A DNA stretch of 64,000 nucleotides. Source: Pleurocapsa minor GSE-CHR-MK 17-07R (GTDB lineage: Bacteria; Chloroflexota; Anaerolineae; Aggregatilineales; Phototrophicaceae). Made by a program: the position numbers and the translations under genes. Below, in pieces: positions 44,416 to 52,920 of this stretch; positions within the stretch are counted from its first letter, which is position 1, and every line of letters starts with the position of its first letter. The stretch is taken from assembly GCA_019359125.1 (NCBI GenBank), contig JAHHHY010000001.1, positions 372,001 through 436,000 of the forward strand, read 5' to 3'. The notes below the pieces were generated by a model. It did not search any database. It saw only the letters and a list, made by a program, of their open reading frames with translations, and was not told the DNA's origin.

Positions 44416-45822
44416 ATGGCGTCGATTTCTGCTCCTCTGAAGCAAAAACGCAGTTTCTGGGCATTTCTGGACAAGCCGTCGAATGCGCTGATCTTTGCGC
44501 TGGCCTATATCGCGCTGACGCTGCTGGCGGTGGTGCTGATCGACCGACGCAGTCTGTGGTATCCGCTGATGAATATGATCACCACCCCGCTCTTTCTGTT
44601 CACGCCGCTGGTGGTGGTGTCGCTGCCGCTGGGGAAGTGGCTGAAGGTCGGGATGTTTGTGGCCATGCTGCTGGTCGTGATGCCGATTGTGGGCATTTAC
44701 AATCCGCCGTTCCTTGAGCTGGCGATTCAGATTTCGATCTTTGCCGGTCTGGCGCTGGGCCTGAATATCGTGGTTGGCTTTGCCGGCCTGCTCGACCTGG
44801 GCTACGTCGCCTTTTTTGCGGTGGGTGCCTATCTGTGGGGCATGTTCACCTCCAATGCCGATACGGTGTTCATGGTGAATGGCTGGACGGTGGATGGTGG
44901 TGCGTTCTACATCTTCCTGATTCTCGGTGTGGCTGCCGCTGCGCTGGTCGGTATTTTACTGGGCCTGCCGGTGCTGCGTCTGCGTGGCGATTATCTGGCG
45001 ATTGTGACGCTCGGCTTTGGCGAGGTGATTCGCATTCTGGCGCGTAACCTGGATGCGCCGACAAACTTTACCAATGGCGCGCAGGGACTGAGCGGGATTG
45101 GCGTGCCGCCACTGCCGGGATTCCTGATCGGGTTCACAGAAAGCATGGCGAGTGCCCTGGGTTTGCGCGTGGATAATCCCGATGCGCTGGCGAAGCAGCT
45201 GCTGTACTACCTGCTGGCGCTGGGTATGTTGTTCGTGATTATGCTGATTTGCTCGCGCCTGAAGGACTCGCCGATTGGCCGTGCATGGACAGCGATCCGC
45301 GAAGATGAGGTAGCTGCCATCGCGATGGGTGTGCCGCTGGTGCGTATGAAGCTGCTGGCCTTCGCCAGCGGCGCTGCGTTTGCCGGCGCGATTGGCGTGC
45401 TGTATGCGGCCAAGCAGAGCTTCATTGATCCTCAGAGCTTCATCCTGCTCCAGTCGATTTCCATCCTGGCAATGATCATCGTGGGCGGAATGGGCAACAT
45501 CAAGGGCGTACTGCTGGGCGCGATGCTGATAACGATTGTTGAGCTGCATACACTGACGAACCTGTCATTGCAGTTCAATGCGCTGCGCAATGCGAATATT
45601 CTGAATATTCCGCAGCAGCTTGATCCATCGAAGTATCAGCCGCTGGTATTTGGCGTCATCCTGGTACTGATGATGCTGTTTCGCCCTGCTGGCCTGCTGC
45701 CAGAGCGCAGTCGAAAGCTGGAGCTGCAGGAAATGCGCGAGGAAGACGAACTTCAGCACGCGATGGAAGAACCGCTGCGTGACAATGTGCTGGCGGATAC
45801 TTCAACGCCAGGGGAGAAATAA
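44416..45822 (+). CDS. Branched-chain amino-acid ABC permease (LivM-like)
   Basis: A 468-residue membrane permease, with GGGGAGG 8 bases before the ATG. Four N-terminal hydrophobic segments precede the LivM core: LALGLNIVVGFAGLLDLGYVAFFAVGAY (residues about 115-142), PVLRLRGDYLAIVTLGFGEVIRI, NGAQGLSGIG, the coupling loop GRAWTAIREDEVAAIAMGV, and IIVGGMGNIKGVLLGA. The C-terminal 45 residues are charged (RKLELQEMREEDELQ...). It partners LivH in the membrane; both are about 90-130 residues longer than usual. Confidence 0.95.
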   Translation: MASISAPLKQKRSFWAFLDKPSNALIFALAYIALTLLAVVLIDRRSLWYPLMNMITTPLFLFTPLVVVSLPLGKWLKVGMFVAMLLVVMPIVGIYNPPFLELAIQISIFAGLALGLNIVVGFAGLLDLGYVAFFAVGAYLWGMFTSNADTVFMVNGWTVDGGAFYIFLILGVAAAALVGILLGLPVLRLRGDYLAIVTLGFGEVIRILARNLDAPTNFTNGAQGLSGIGVPPLPGFLIGFTESMASALGLRVDNPDALAKQLLYYLLALGMLFVIMLICSRLKDSPIGRAWTAIREDEVAAIAMGVPLVRMKLLAFASGAAFAGAIGVLYAAKQSFIDPQSFILLQSISILAMIIVGGMGNIKGVLLGAMLITIVELHTLTNLSLQFNALRNANILNIPQQLDPSKYQPLVFGVILVLMMLFRPAGLLPERSRKLELQEMREEDELQHAMEEPLRDNVLADTSTPGEK

Positions 45823-45824
45823 CC

Positions 45825-46613
45825 ATGCTTCTGGAAGTCAGAAATCTGGTGAAGTCTTTCGGCGGCATTCATGCCGTGCGTGATGTCAGCCTGACGATCG
45901 AGCGCAGCAGCATCAGCGCGATTATCGGTCCGAATGGGGCCGGCAAGACGACATTTTTCAATCTGCTCACCGGCATTTACAAGCCGGATTCGGGTGAGCT
46001 GATGTTCGATGGCAAATCGCTGAAAGGCCTGCGTCCCGACCAGGTGATGAAGATGGGCGTCGCGCGTACGTTCCAGAATATTCGCCTGTTTCATAATATG
46101 ACCGTGCTGGAAAACGTGATGGTGGGCGAGCACAGCCGTCTGCGCATCTCCCTGGCCGATACGCTGCTGCGCACAGCCGGCTTCTCGAAGCAGGAACAGC
46201 GCGTGCGCCAGAAGGCCAGCGACCTGCTGAAGTTTGTCGGTCTGGCGGGCAAAGGTGACGAAACGGCCAAGAATGTGCCGTATGGCGACCAGCGCCGTAT
46301 TGAAATTGCGCGCGCGTTGGCCAGCGACCCGAAGCTGATTCTGCTGGATGAGCCGACTGCCGGTATGAATCCGAATGAGTCGGAAGATGCCATGAATCTG
46401 TTCCGCCGGATTCGCGATGAATTTGGCGTGACGGTGGTATTGATCGAGCACGACATGAAAGTCGTGATGGGTATCAGCGAACACATTGACGTGCTGGACT
46501 ATGGGCAGAAGATCGCCGAGGGCACGCCTGCACAGATTCGCGCCAATCCGCGCGTGGTGGAGGCGTATCTGGGGCGACGTGCTGTGGAAGACCATGCGGA
46601 GGCCGCAGAATGA
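45825..46613 (+). CDS. Branched-chain amino-acid ABC ATPase (LivG-like)
   Basis: A 262-residue ATPase. Walker A GPNGAGKTTF, Q-loop TFQNIRLFHNMTVLENV, signature PYGDQRRIEIARAL (the LivG variant of LSGGQ), Walker B ILLDEPTAGMNP and H-loop IEHDM are all present. The YGxQR form is typical of LivG. It starts 2 bases after livM and its stop overlaps the livF start (ATGA). Confidence 0.96.
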   Translation: MLLEVRNLVKSFGGIHAVRDVSLTIERSSISAIIGPNGAGKTTFFNLLTGIYKPDSGELMFDGKSLKGLRPDQVMKMGVARTFQNIRLFHNMTVLENVMVGEHSRLRISLADTLLRTAGFSKQEQRVRQKASDLLKFVGLAGKGDETAKNVPYGDQRRIEIARALASDPKLILLDEPTAGMNPNESEDAMNLFRRIRDEFGVTVVLIEHDMKVVMGISEHIDVLDYGQKIAEGTPAQIRANPRVVEAYLGRRAVEDHAEAAE

Positions 46614-47326
46614 CCGTTTTACTGGAGCTGACGCAGGTTGAGACATTTTACGGGCAGATTCAGGCGCTGAAGGGCATCAGCCTGCGCGTCGACCAGGGTG
46701 AAATTGTCACGCTGGTGGGGTCTAACGGGGCGGGCAAAACGACCACCCTGAAGACGATCAGCGGTGTGACGCGCCCCAAGCACGGCACAGTCCGGCTGAA
46801 TGGCAACGACATCTCATTCGTGCCACCGCACAAAATTTCCGCGATGGGCATCGCCCATGTGCCGGAAGGACGCCGGATCTTCCCGCTGCTGACTGTGCGC
46901 GAGAATCTGGAAGTTGGCGCGTGGAATGTGGATCGCAAGAACGTGATCGCTCAGCGCATGGAACAGCAGTTTGAAACCTTCCCGCGCCTGAAGGAACGCA
47001 TCAACCAGAAGGGCGGCACGCTGTCCGGCGGTGAACAGCAGATGCTGGCGATGGCGCGCGCGCTGATGAGCGGGCCGTCGGTGCTGCTGCTGGATGAGCC
47101 GTCGATGGGGCTGGCGCCTGTGTTGGTGGAAGGCATCTTCGAGATTGTCAAGCGCATCAACGAGCAGGGCAATACGGTGCTGCTGGTAGAACAGAACGCG
47201 CTGATGGCGCTGGAAATTGCGCATCGTGGCTATGTGCTGCAAACAGGCAAGATCGTGCTCGAAGGCACGGGCGCGGACCTGATGAAGAACGACACCGTGC
47301 GCGCCGCTTATCTGGGCGAGGTCTGA
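46610..47326 (+). CDS. Branched-chain amino-acid ABC ATPase (LivF-like)
   Basis: A 238-residue ATPase that pairs with LivG. Walker A GSNGAGKTTT, the LivF-typical HVPEGRRIFPLLTVRENLE, signature LSGGEQQML, Walker B LLLDEPSMGLAP and H-loop VEQN. It starts inside the livG stop (ATGA overlap). A strong terminator follows, which closes the operon. Confidence 0.97.
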   Translation: MTVLLELTQVETFYGQIQALKGISLRVDQGEIVTLVGSNGAGKTTTLKTISGVTRPKHGTVRLNGNDISFVPPHKISAMGIAHVPEGRRIFPLLTVRENLEVGAWNVDRKNVIAQRMEQQFETFPRLKERINQKGGTLSGGEQQMLAMARALMSGPSVLLLDEPSMGLAPVLVEGIFEIVKRINEQGNTVLLVEQNALMALEIAHRGYVLQTGKIVLEGTGADLMKNDTVRAAYLGEV

Positions 47327-47366
47327 CCGGACAGTACTGGCCGAATTTTACACATGAATAGACTGC

Positions 47367-47403
47367 AAGAAACAGGGATGCCACGGGTATCCCTGTTTCT
47401 TTT
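47367..47403 (+). terminator. Terminator of the Liv operon
   Basis: A 13-bp perfect stem AAGAAACAGGGAT (47367-47379) with ATCCCTGTTTCTT (47389-47401), then TT. It lies 40 bases after the LivF-like stop. Confidence 0.9.
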
Positions 47404-47465
47404 CAACTTCTCACGCCGCGTTATGGTGGTGGCGCTAGGATACAGTCAGGCTGGACGCATATGGG

Positions 47466-48620
47466 ATGGATGGAAACGTGCGCAAAATACTGGCGTTGCT
47501 GGCATTGAGTGTATTAGCGGCTGGGGTCATGGCTGGCCAGGAGCCAATTCCCGGCGATACGGCTGTATTCAGGGGCAGCGTGGCGCATACGGGCCTGTAC
47601 GATGCCGCCCCGATCATCGCTGCCCCTGAGGTGGCCTGGTCGTTTGCGCTGCCGCGTCCGGTGCGGGTGACGCCTGCCATCGCCGACGGCGTGGCCTATG
47701 TGGGCAGTGAGGCCGGCGTGCTGGTGGCCGTGGACGCTGTCTCTGGCGAGCTGGTGTGGGAGTACGACGCGACACGCGCCATTGTCGCTTCCCCAACGGT
47801 GCTGGATGGCGTCGTGTATGGCGGCAGCCATGACGGATGTGTCTGGGCACTGGATGCTGCTGATGGGTCGCTGCTGTGGGAATTCCAGACGGGTAACGAG
47901 ATTTATGCGTCGCCAGTGGTGACGGATACATTGGTCATCATCGGCAGTCGCGACCGCACGCTGTATGCGCTGAATCGTGAGACGGGTGTTCCCGAGTGGC
48001 AGCGTGAGCTGGATGGGGAAATCTTCGCCAGCCCCACGATCGGCGGTGAGGCTGTGTTTGTGGGCACGCGCGGTGGCGTCTTTCATGCGCTGGATGTGAC
48101 GTCAGGGGATGAGTTGTGGACTTACGACACGGGCGCGGGCATCGACTCGACGGCAGCATGGGACGCGGGCATGGTGTACGTGGGAAGCTATAACGGGACG
48201 CTGTATGCCATGAGCGCCGAAGATGGCGAAATTGCATGGCGTTTTGATGCAGGCAGCGCCGTGTACACATCACCAGCAGTCAATCAGGAAAGCGTATTCG
48301 TCAACGGAATTGGTGGGACGTTCTACGCCGTGGCACGCGAGACTGGCGAGGAAGTCTGGCGCTTTGAGATGGGTGCCCCGGCCTACTCGTCACCCGTGAT
48401 AACGCAAGATGTAGTGTATACGCTGAGCGAGACGGGTGGTTGGCTGTATGGCCTGGATGTCGGGACGGGTGCTGAGCTGTGGCGCGTGGTGACCGGGTAT
48501 CAGGGCGACTGGCGTTCGTCGAACCCGGTGCCCGTGGATGGCGGGATCTTCATCGGCAGCAATCAGGATGGTCTGCTGTATATCACGGGCGAGACAGGCA
48601 CAGTGGACGCCGCCCCATAG
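47466..48620 (+). CDS. Secreted PQQ-like beta-propeller repeat protein
   Basis: A 384-residue exported protein. The start may be the ATG at 47466 or the GTG at 47478. A signal peptide (residues 6-23) ends near VMA, before GQE. The body is a series of about eight PQQ-type blades, each with a (V/I)xWxF(x)TG motif: [67 protein letters not shown]. These domains often act as scaffolds (BamB) or redox enzymes. The residues that bind PQQ are not obvious, so a scaffold or sensor role is more likely. Confidence 0.88.
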   Translation: MDGNVRKILALLALSVLAAGVMAGQEPIPGDTAVFRGSVAHTGLYDAAPIIAAPEVAWSFALPRPVRVTPAIADGVAYVGSEAGVLVAVDAVSGELVWEYDATRAIVASPTVLDGVVYGGSHDGCVWALDAADGSLLWEFQTGNEIYASPVVTDTLVIIGSRDRTLYALNRETGVPEWQRELDGEIFASPTIGGEAVFVGTRGGVFHALDVTSGDELWTYDTGAGIDSTAAWDAGMVYVGSYNGTLYAMSAEDGEIAWRFDAGSAVYTSPAVNQESVFVNGIGGTFYAVARETGEEVWRFEMGAPAYSSPVITQDVVYTLSETGGWLYGLDVGTGAELWRVVTGYQGDWRSSNPVPVDGGIFIGSNQDGLLYITGETGTVDAAP

Positions 48621-48667
48621 TTGCGGCACAATACCTGCTATATCCCGAACTACAAGAGCGAGGCATC

Positions 48668-49399
48668 ATGTCAGCAATTCGCGTGACCGTATGGAATGAA
48701 GGCCGCCACGAGAAGAAAAATAAGGCGGTGCAGTCAGTGTACCCCAATGGTATTCATGAAGTGATCGCTGAAGGACTGCGCGCTGAAGGCTTTGCTGTGC
48801 GCATGGCCACGCTGGATGAGCCGGAACACGGTCTGACCGATGCTGTGCTGGCCGAGACCGACGTGCTGACCTGGTGGGGACATATGGCCCACGGCGATGT
48901 CGATGATGCGATTGTCGAGAAGGTGCATCAGCGTGTGCTCGAAGGCATGGGGCTGATTGTGCTGCACAGCGGGCACTTCTCGAAGATTTTCAAGCGCCTG
49001 ATGGGCACCAGCGGCAACCTGATGTGGCGTGAACATGGCACCGCTGGCGAAAAAGAGCGCCTGTGGGTGACGAATCCCGCGCATCCGATTGCGGCCGGCC
49101 TGGAGACGTATTTCGAGCTGCCGAATGAGGAAATGTATGGCGAGCCGTTCGGGATTCCGGAGCCGGATTCGCTGGTATTCGTGAGCTGGTTTGCTGGTGG
49201 CGAGGTTTTCCGCAGCGGCGCGTGCTGGTATCGCGACCAGGGGAAGGTGTTTTATTTCCGCCCTGGCCACGAGACCTTCCCGACGTACTACGACGCCAAT
49301 GTGCGCCGTGTGATTGCGAATGCGGTGCGCTGGGCAGCGCCAACCAACGGTCCGCGCGTGATCGTGGCTAATCGCCCCGTGCCGCTGGAAAATATCTGA
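48668..49399 (+). CDS. ThuA-like domain protein
   Basis: A 243-residue protein of the ThuA (trehalose-utilisation-like, class I glutamine-amidotransferase-fold) family. The ATG at 48668 has GAGG just upstream; a longer frame overlapping the propeller gene is rejected. Family segments: [58 protein letters not shown] and [29 protein letters not shown]. ThuA members take part in disaccharide or 3-keto-sugar catabolism in some bacteria. It stands 1 base before the phosphodiesterase-like gene. Confidence 0.9.
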   Translation: MSAIRVTVWNEGRHEKKNKAVQSVYPNGIHEVIAEGLRAEGFAVRMATLDEPEHGLTDAVLAETDVLTWWGHMAHGDVDDAIVEKVHQRVLEGMGLIVLHSGHFSKIFKRLMGTSGNLMWREHGTAGEKERLWVTNPAHPIAAGLETYFELPNEEMYGEPFGIPEPDSLVFVSWFAGGEVFRSGACWYRDQGKVFYFRPGHETFPTYYDANVRRVIANAVRWAAPTNGPRVIVANRPVPLENI

Positions 49400-49400
49400 T

Positions 49401-50231
49401 ATGGGCAAGGTCATCCTGGTGCTGAGCGACGCGCTGCGCGATGATGTCGCGAAGGCGCATATGGGCTACCTGGAGCATCTGGTGGAGGTGGGCCAGGCGA
49501 CGCGCTATACCTGCATCGCGGAAATGCCGACGATGAGCCGTCCGAATTACGAGACCGTGCATACCGGCGTGCCGTGTTCGGTGCATGGCGTGACCAGCAA
49601 TTTTCAGGTGCGCACGTCTTACATGCCAAATGTGTTTTCACAGGCACGCGCACACGGCAAGGTGACGGCAGCCAGCGCGTATTACTGGTTCTCTGAGCTG
49701 TATAACGCCGCCCCGTATGATATCGTGATGCATCGCGAGGTGGATGATCCGGCGCTGAATATTCAGCATGGGCGCTTTTACTATTATGACGGAGGCGATG
49801 GCACGGGCTATCCCGATGTCGATGTCTTCGCCGCGGGTGGCATGCTGATGGCGCGTTACAGCCCGGACTACCTGCTGATTCATCCGATGATGAACGATGC
49901 GCTGGGCGAGAAGTTTGGCGCGGACTCGGTGGCCTACCGGCGCAATGTCATCGCGCAGGATGTGATGCTGGCCAACCTGATTCCGCAGGCGGTCGCGCTG
50001 GGCTATACTGTGATGGTCACGGGGGATCATGGCATGTGTGATGATCCTTCCACGCATGGCGGATCGACCCCGGCGGTGCGTAATGTACCGATGGTGATTG
50101 TTCCGCCCGATGGCAATGGCCAGGGGGATACGTTCGCCCAGATCAGTCAGCTTCAGGTGGCGCCGACGGTGTGCACGCTGCTGGGCATTCCTGTGCCGGA
50201 TACCATGAAGTCTTCACCACTGGCGCTGTGA
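49401..50231 (+). CDS. Alkaline-phosphatase-superfamily phosphodiesterase / nucleotide pyrophosphatase-like
   Basis: A 276-residue metal-dependent hydrolase. The start LSDALRDD supplies the first metal Asp. The nucleophile region is MPTMSRPNYETVHTG, where Ser or Thr takes the phosphate position. DYLLIHPMMNDALG and TGDHGM(C)DD supply the other metal ligands, with a further His in STHGGSTP. The likely substrate is a phosphodiester or phosphonate. No signal peptide is present, so it is cytosolic. It follows the ThuA-like gene after 1 base and is followed by an inositol-monophosphatase-like enzyme, which suggests a small sugar-phosphate pathway. Confidence 0.85.
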   Translation: MGKVILVLSDALRDDVAKAHMGYLEHLVEVGQATRYTCIAEMPTMSRPNYETVHTGVPCSVHGVTSNFQVRTSYMPNVFSQARAHGKVTAASAYYWFSELYNAAPYDIVMHREVDDPALNIQHGRFYYYDGGDGTGYPDVDVFAAGGMLMARYSPDYLLIHPMMNDALGEKFGADSVAYRRNVIAQDVMLANLIPQAVALGYTVMVTGDHGMCDDPSTHGGSTPAVRNVPMVIVPPDGNGQGDTFAQISQLQVAPTVCTLLGIPVPDTMKSSPLAL

Positions 50232-50266
50232 CGGTGCTGCAATTTAACAGTTCTCAGGATAAACAC

Positions 50267-51043
50267 GTGGACAATATCGCAGGCATACTCGAGTTTGCGC
50301 TCGAAACGATGTACAGCGCGGGACGCATCACGCTGGGCTATTTTCAGGCCGGTGTGGATGTGGAACGCAAGGGAGATAACTCCCCGGTGACGATTGCCGA
50401 CAAGTCGGCGGAGCAGGCGGTGCGGGAGGCTCTGACAAGGTACTTTCCCGCACACGGCATCGTCGGCGAAGAATTTGGACGCAGCAACGAAGGTGCGCGT
50501 TATCAGTGGATCGTCGATCCGATTGACGGCACCAAGTCGTTCATCCATGGCGTGCCTATCTACGGGTCACTGCTGGCGCTGACGGATACGCAGGCGCCGG
50601 CATCAGAGGCGACGCTGATCGGCATCGCGCATTTTCCGGCGCTGGGCGAGATGGTTTATGCGACGCGCGGTGGCGGGTGCTTTCTGAATGGCCGCCGCAT
50701 GACGACGCGCAAGACGGCGACATTGGCCGACGCGACGTTCCTGTTCAGCGATGTCGTGGGCTATGGCGACCGGCTGGATGTGTGGAAGCAGCTGGTGGAC
50801 AGCACATATATTCAGCGCACCTGGGGCGACAGCTACGGCTATGCGCTGGTGGCCACCGGACGTGCTGATATCATGCTGGACCCGATCATGAACTTGTGGG
50901 ACAGCGCGCCGTTTGGCGTGATTTTGCCCGAAGCGGGCGGCACGTTCACGAACTGGCAGGGCGATGCGACGATTTATGATAGCTCGACGGTGGCGACGAA
51001 TGGCCTGCTGTTTGATGCCGTGATGGCGGTGACCCGTGGTTGA
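50267..51043 (+). CDS. Inositol-monophosphatase-superfamily phosphatase (HisN-like)
   Basis: A 258-residue Mg2+-dependent phosphatase. I choose the GTG at 50267 because AGGA lies upstream and it gives the family length. A GTG at 50228 overlapping the previous stop is an alternative. Motifs: GEEFG (first metal Glu), WIVDPIDGTKSFIHG (DPIDGT metal site), and WDSAPFGVILPEAGG (second signature). The sequence is close to HisN-type histidinol-phosphatases, but other sugar or inositol phosphates fit too. No his genes adjoin it. Its 3' end overlaps the next gene by 8 bases. Confidence 0.92.
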   Translation: MDNIAGILEFALETMYSAGRITLGYFQAGVDVERKGDNSPVTIADKSAEQAVREALTRYFPAHGIVGEEFGRSNEGARYQWIVDPIDGTKSFIHGVPIYGSLLALTDTQAPASEATLIGIAHFPALGEMVYATRGGGCFLNGRRMTTRKTATLADATFLFSDVVGYGDRLDVWKQLVDSTYIQRTWGDSYGYALVATGRADIMLDPIMNLWDSAPFGVILPEAGGTFTNWQGDATIYDSSTVATNGLLFDAVMAVTRG

Positions 51044-51518
51044 GCAGGCTGGAGCGCCCTCTCAGGATCTGATCGATGCGCTGATGGCGACGGTGAATTT
51101 CTTTCAGAATGAGCTGCCAGGCCTGCAAACGCTTACTGTCGTGCTGCTGGTGCTGGGCATTATCGCGCTGATTGTGACGGGGATCGACTGGGGGCGACGT
51201 CGATTTGGGCATGTGCCACCCGGCGCGGCCGTTGTGGTTGGTGGGATACTCTCGTTCATCGGGTTTCTGGTGTATGGAAATGTGGGCCGCTTCTTCGTGA
51301 TTCAGCAGAATACGCCGACGGCCTTTGTGCTGACGGACTATCAGCCGATGTATGAGGCCGCGCAGGTGGCGGTAGCCAGCGCAAGCGGCTGGGGCGTCAT
51401 CAGTATGACGGCTGGATTACTGTTTCTGATGCTGGGAGTGGCTGGCGTGGTGAAAAATGTGCTGACTGCCCGCCGTCTGGCTGCCGCAGCACGCGGGACT
51501 CAGCATGCTGCGGCATAA
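51036..51518 (+). CDS. Three-helix membrane protein, unknown function
   Basis: A 160-residue protein starting at a GTG that overlaps the previous stop. A short amphipathic start (residues 8-28) is followed by three hydrophobic helices, about 33-51 (LTVVLLVLGIIALIVTGI), 64-83 (AVVVGGILSFIGFLVYG) and 121-140 (VISMTAGLLFLMLGVAGVV). Two short polar loops lie between. It is co-translated with the phosphatase. No known family. Confidence 0.65.
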   Translation: MVEQAGAPSQDLIDALMATVNFFQNELPGLQTLTVVLLVLGIIALIVTGIDWGRRRFGHVPPGAAVVVGGILSFIGFLVYGNVGRFFVIQQNTPTAFVLTDYQPMYEAAQVAVASASGWGVISMTAGLLFLMLGVAGVVKNVLTARRLAAAARGTQHAAA

Positions 51519-51539
51519 ATCAGGATAGAACAGGCATCC

Positions 51540-51809
51540 TTAGGATGCGGGGGTTGCCTCAGCTGTGGCTTCAGCGGTCGCTTCTGCCATTGCTTCGGCG
51601 GTCATTTCAGCGGTTGCCTCAGCAGCGGGCGTCGCTTCAGCGGTCACTTCGGCCATCATTTCCACGGTTGCTTCAGCTGTGACTTCCGCTGTTGCCTCTG
51701 GCACGGGTGTGCGCGTGGGGCGGCTGGTGGGCTGGGGATTGTTAGGCTCCGACTGACACGCGGCAAGGGTGAGGGTCAGCAGCAGCACGAGGCTCATCTT
51801 TTTCAGCAT
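51540..51809 (-). CDS. Small lipoprotein with (A/T)EATAE/MTAEA repeat tail
   Basis: An 89-residue lipoprotein. The ATG at 51809 has AAAGGA upstream; the frame's earlier ATG lacks one. The signal peptide ends in a lipobox (LTLAAC). The mature part is a Pro/Arg/Thr-rich start (QPTSRPTRTPVPE) and then about 50 residues of near-perfect AxATAE or MTAE-type repeats (AEATAEMTAEAMAEATAE). The tail is negatively charged and likely helical or extended. There is no folded domain. It may be a cell-surface spacer or an anionic binding protein. Confidence 0.65.
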   Translation of the reverse strand: MLKKMSLVLLLTLTLAACQSEPNNPQPTSRPTRTPVPEATAEVTAEATVEMMAEVTAEATPAAEATAEMTAEAMAEATAEATAEATPAS

Positions 51810-51920
51810 TAACAGGTTCCTTTCAGGGAATCGCATGGATGTAGTATACACCTATCGTAGCGACAGACGGACCGGTTTGCCAGACGAGACCGGTGAGAGT
51901 CTGATTATCCGGAGGCCGGT

Positions 51921-52853
51921 GTGAACGCTCCCGCAACAACGATGACGCCATGGCAGGCCTGGTACAGGGCCAGTCGTCCCCGCACGCTCACGGCAACCTA
52001 TGTCCCGCTGGGCCTGGCTGCGGCGGTCGCGATAGAACAGGGCGTATTTGACCTGGTCAAATTTGTCCTGTCGCTGATTGCTGCCCTGCTGCTGCAAATT
52101 TCGGCAAATCTGATCAATGAGTATTTTGATTTTCGGCGCGGTGCCGAAGACCAGAAGCAGGCAGGGCAGGGCATGATCCTCAAACAGGGCATACTGACGC
52201 CCAATCAGGTGCTGGCCGGGGCGATTGCGACGCTTCTGAGCGGCATCGCGATTGGCCTGCTGCTGCTGGCCTACAGCGGCCCGCTGCTGCTGCTGATTGG
52301 CGCGCTGGGTGTGCTGGTGGTGGTCACGTATACGGCAGGGCCATTCCCGCTGGCCTATAACGGCCTGGGGGAGGTGGCTGTGTTCATCTTCATGGGGCCG
52401 GTGATGGTGCTGGGCGCTTACTATGTGATGGCAGTGCGTTTTGACTGGTCCCCGCTGATCGTCGGCGTGCCGATTGGATTCATGGTCGCGGCGATCCTGC
52501 ATGCCAACAATATCCGGGATATCGATTCAGACCGCGAGGTCAACAAGCGCACTCTGGCCGTGCTGCTCGGCTTGCAGGCTGCCCGCTGGGAATATGTGAT
52601 ACTGGTGGGTGGGGCATATGTCGCGGTGATCGTGATGGTGGTAACAGGCGTGATGCCGCCGACCACGCTTATCGTGGCGGTCACGCTGCCGGAGGCCCTG
52701 AAGCTGATTCAGATCGAGCGCACGAGTACGGATGTGCAACTGCTGCATCAGGCACAGGGGCGCACAGCAAAGCTGCATGGTCGGTTTGGGCTGTGGATTG
52801 TCATTGGCTGGTTTGCGTGGCTGCTCATCGCGGCTGTGATCGGGGCAGCATAA
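51921..52853 (+). CDS. menA: 1,4-dihydroxy-2-naphthoate polyprenyltransferase MenA-like
   Basis: A 310-residue UbiA-family membrane prenyltransferase; in the MenA group it attaches a polyprenyl chain to dihydroxynaphthoate for menaquinone. GGAGG lies 5 bases before the GTG start. About nine helices are predicted. The two Asp-rich motifs are NLINEYFDFRRGAED (N-x-x-x-D-F type) and NNIRDIDSDREVNKRTLAV, typical of MenA. GPFPLAYNGLGEVAVFIFMGPVMVLGAYYV (residues about 140-169) is also characteristic. No other men gene is in the window, so the pathway is only implied. Confidence 0.92.
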   Translation: MNAPATTMTPWQAWYRASRPRTLTATYVPLGLAAAVAIEQGVFDLVKFVLSLIAALLLQISANLINEYFDFRRGAEDQKQAGQGMILKQGILTPNQVLAGAIATLLSGIAIGLLLLAYSGPLLLLIGALGVLVVVTYTAGPFPLAYNGLGEVAVFIFMGPVMVLGAYYVMAVRFDWSPLIVGVPIGFMVAAILHANNIRDIDSDREVNKRTLAVLLGLQAARWEYVILVGGAYVAVIVMVVTGVMPPTTLIVAVTLPEALKLIQIERTSTDVQLLHQAQGRTAKLHGRFGLWIVIGWFAWLLIAAVIGAA

Positions 52854-52854
52854 A

Positions 52855-52896
52855 TCAGACAAGGCGATCAGCCATATGGCTGGCCACCTTGTCTGA
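52855..52896. terminator. Hairpin between convergent menA-like and SARP-like genes
   Basis: TCAGACAAGG (52855-52864) with CCTTGTCTGA (52887-52896), and an inner CAGCCATATGGCTG palindrome. There is no T run on either side, so termination is likely but weaker than at the other sites. Confidence 0.55.
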
Positions 52897-52920
52897 CATC
52901 GGGACATTCATCACCGGAGT

